From: Myxococcales bacterium
Lineage (GTDB): Bacteria > Myxococcota_A > UBA9160 > UBA4427
Length of the DNA stretch: 64,000 nucleotides
NCBI GenBank assembly: GCA_012959805.1
Contig: DUCN01000026.1
Location: forward strand, 248,001 to 312,000
Reading direction: 5' to 3'
The notes beneath the pieces were generated by a model that was not told where the DNA came from, ran no database searches, and saw nothing but the letters and a program-made list of their open reading frames with translations. Below are positions 63,003 through 64,000 of this stretch, piece after piece. A program made the translations under genes and the position numbers. How positions within the stretch are numbered: position 1 is the first letter of the stretch; each line of letters begins with the position of its first letter.

Positions 63003-64000
63003 CTACCCTGCACGCTCGAAGAGCGATGGATCCGGCGTCTCTGCCAGGACGAGCTCTTCGTTACGGTCGAGCAGGCGATCGAAATCCCAACTGCTCGGTG
63101 CCAACAGCGCCCAGTGGTCGTCACGATCTCGAACGACGCGAATCCGCTCCGAATACCGATAATCTTCCGGCTCGAATCCCGCCTGGGGCCATCGTGCGAG
63201 CTTATAGGGCAGATTCGACAGCGAGAGCTCGACACCGTATTCCGTCTTCAATCGATGCTGCATCACATCGAATTGAAGAGGTCCCATTGCTCCGAGAATC
63301 CAACTCGCCGAACCGCCTTCGGGATCACGAAAGAGTTGCACGACGCCTTCTTGCACAAGTTGTTCGATGCCCTTCTCGAGTGCCTTGCGCTTCTGAACCC
63401 CGGCCACTTCGACGCGCATGAACGACTCGGGCGCGAAAATCGGGATTCCCGCGTAGAGAACGCCTGGCTTGTCTGCGAGGGTGTCGCCAATACGAAAGAT
63501 GCCCGGATCGAAGAGCCCGATGACATCGCCTGCAAAAGCTTCCTCGACTTCGATGCGGTCCTTGCCCATCAGGAGAGTCGAGTTCGAAAGCCGAATTGGC
63601 TTTCCCGTACGCACATGCGTCGTCTGTGCGCCTTTGACGAACTGACCGGAACAGACTCGGATAAAGGCCACGCGATCGCGGTGATCGGGATCCATATTCG
63701 CCTGAATCTTGAATACGAAGCCCGAGAAGGGGTGGCTCACGGGATCCACCTGTTCGCCATCGCTCTTTCGCGAGACAGGGGCCGGAGCGAGTTGGAGAAA
63801 GCGATCGAGGAAGGGATGAATTCCGAAGTTGGTGAGCGCACTGCCAAAGAACATCGGTGTCTGAGTCGATTTCCCGACCGCGATCGGATCGAGCTCCACG
63901 CCGGCACCGTCGAGCAATTCGAGTCCCCCCAAAGCGTCGTCCGCAAAGACGCCCATGGCCTCACGCACGCCTTCGGAGTCCGGCTCGCCTTCGATCACTT
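63003..64000 (-). CDS. prfC: Peptide chain release factor 3, partial (N-terminal GTPase domain off right edge)
   Basis: The visible C-terminal 332 or so residues cover the end of the G domain region and domains II and III of RF3: TPMFFGSALTNFGIHPFLDR, GFVFKIQANMDPDHRDRVAF, RVCSGQFVKGAQTTHVRTGK, FDPGIFRIGDTL and GAMGPLQFDVMQHRLKTEYG. RF3 is a translational GTPase that recycles RF1/RF2 from the ribosome. The frame is open to the window edge. The 3' end abuts the receiver-domain remnant on the opposite strand. Confidence 0.95.
   Translation of the reverse strand, partial: VIEGEPDSEGVREAMGVFADDALGGLELLDGAGVELDPIAVGKSTQTPMFFGSALTNFGIHPFLDRFLQLAPAPVSRKSDGEQVDPVSHPFSGFVFKIQANMDPDHRDRVAFIRVCSGQFVKGAQTTHVRTGKPIRLSNSTLLMGKDRIEVEEAFAGDVIGLFDPGIFRIGDTLADKPGVLYAGIPIFAPESFMRVEVAGVQKRKALEKGIEQLVQEGVVQLFRDPEGGSASWILGAMGPLQFDVMQHRLKTEYGVELSLSNLPYKLARWPQAGFEPEDYRYSERIRVVRDRDDHWALLAPSSWDFDRLLDRNEELVLAETPDPSLFERAG

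Noticed and set aside
1-64000. CRISPR arrays, tRNA or rRNA genes
   Set aside because: No regularly spaced direct repeats, and no tRNA cloverleaf-like or rRNA-like segments were recognised by eye; a tRNA scan would be decisive.

Overview
The window is GC-rich, gene-dense DNA from a Gram-negative bacterium with an outer membrane: it carries a TonB-dependent receptor, several Cys-lipidated lipoproteins, an exosortase and a PEP-CTERM protein. Lipid and acyl-CoA enzymes (wax ester synthase, acyl-CoA dehydrogenase, acyl-CoA carboxylase, acyl-CoA ligase, alkylsulfatase) and flavin oxidoreductases fit an uncultured deltaproteobacterial/Myxococcota-like or related lineage. That placement is inference; no rRNA or tRNA gene was seen. 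All assignments come from reading motifs and family resemblance by eye, without a database search.

Layout. 1-3.2 kb: the N-terminal part of a membrane-anchored multihaem cytochrome (runs off the left edge) and a HelD/UvrD-type ATPase. 3.3-5.9 kb: a decay zone with a phytanoyl-CoA-dioxygenase pseudogene, an intact serine hydrolase, a 2OG-dioxygenase N-terminal stub and an IS30 transposase tail. 5.9-7.9 kb: a BtrH-like protein followed by an ALKBH4-like dioxygenase. 8-12 kb: acetate kinase and a class III aminotransferase, divergent from a Na+/amino-acid symporter. 12-16 kb: wax ester synthase, an NfeD/band-7 pair and a TonB-C lipoprotein. 16.3-22.1 kb: an isovaleryl-CoA-dehydrogenase-like gene divergent from tetR and a three-gene biotin-dependent carboxylase, probably leucine or isoprenoid degradation.

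22-38 kb is a cell-surface region. It has a PEP-CTERM protein with a decayed paralogue beside it, a TPR lipoprotein, a sulfatase-fold protein without the formylglycine motif, a TonB receptor, a beta-barrel-like protein, and a minus-strand run (transglutaminase/TPR lipoprotein, M50 protease, exosortase-EpsI, helical-repeat lipoprotein) ending at a clear terminator. The exosortase and its PEP-CTERM substrate lie about 10 kb apart.

38-52 kb is metabolic. A damaged MBL protein, an acyl-CoA-dehydrogenase-fold monooxygenase and an LLM oxidoreductase lie on plus. On minus a tight operon encodes a fused NuoE-NuoF, a fused MobA-MoaD, an aldehyde ferredoxin oxidoreductase (AOR) and a formate-dehydrogenase-type subunit, followed by an acyl-CoA ligase and an SdsA-type alkylsulfatase. 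This AOR/FDH/NuoEF set with its own cofactor-maturation fusion is the most distinctive system in the window. 52-64 kb: an SDR, a PTPS-family enzyme with the Glu-type (PTPS-III) active site, an esterase, leuC-leuD, an enoyl-CoA hydratase, a DUF1499 protein, a toroid-like protein, a YyaL/SSP411 thioredoxin protein, a deoxyhypusine-synthase-like enzyme, a receiver-domain remnant and the C-terminal part of prfC (cut by the right edge).
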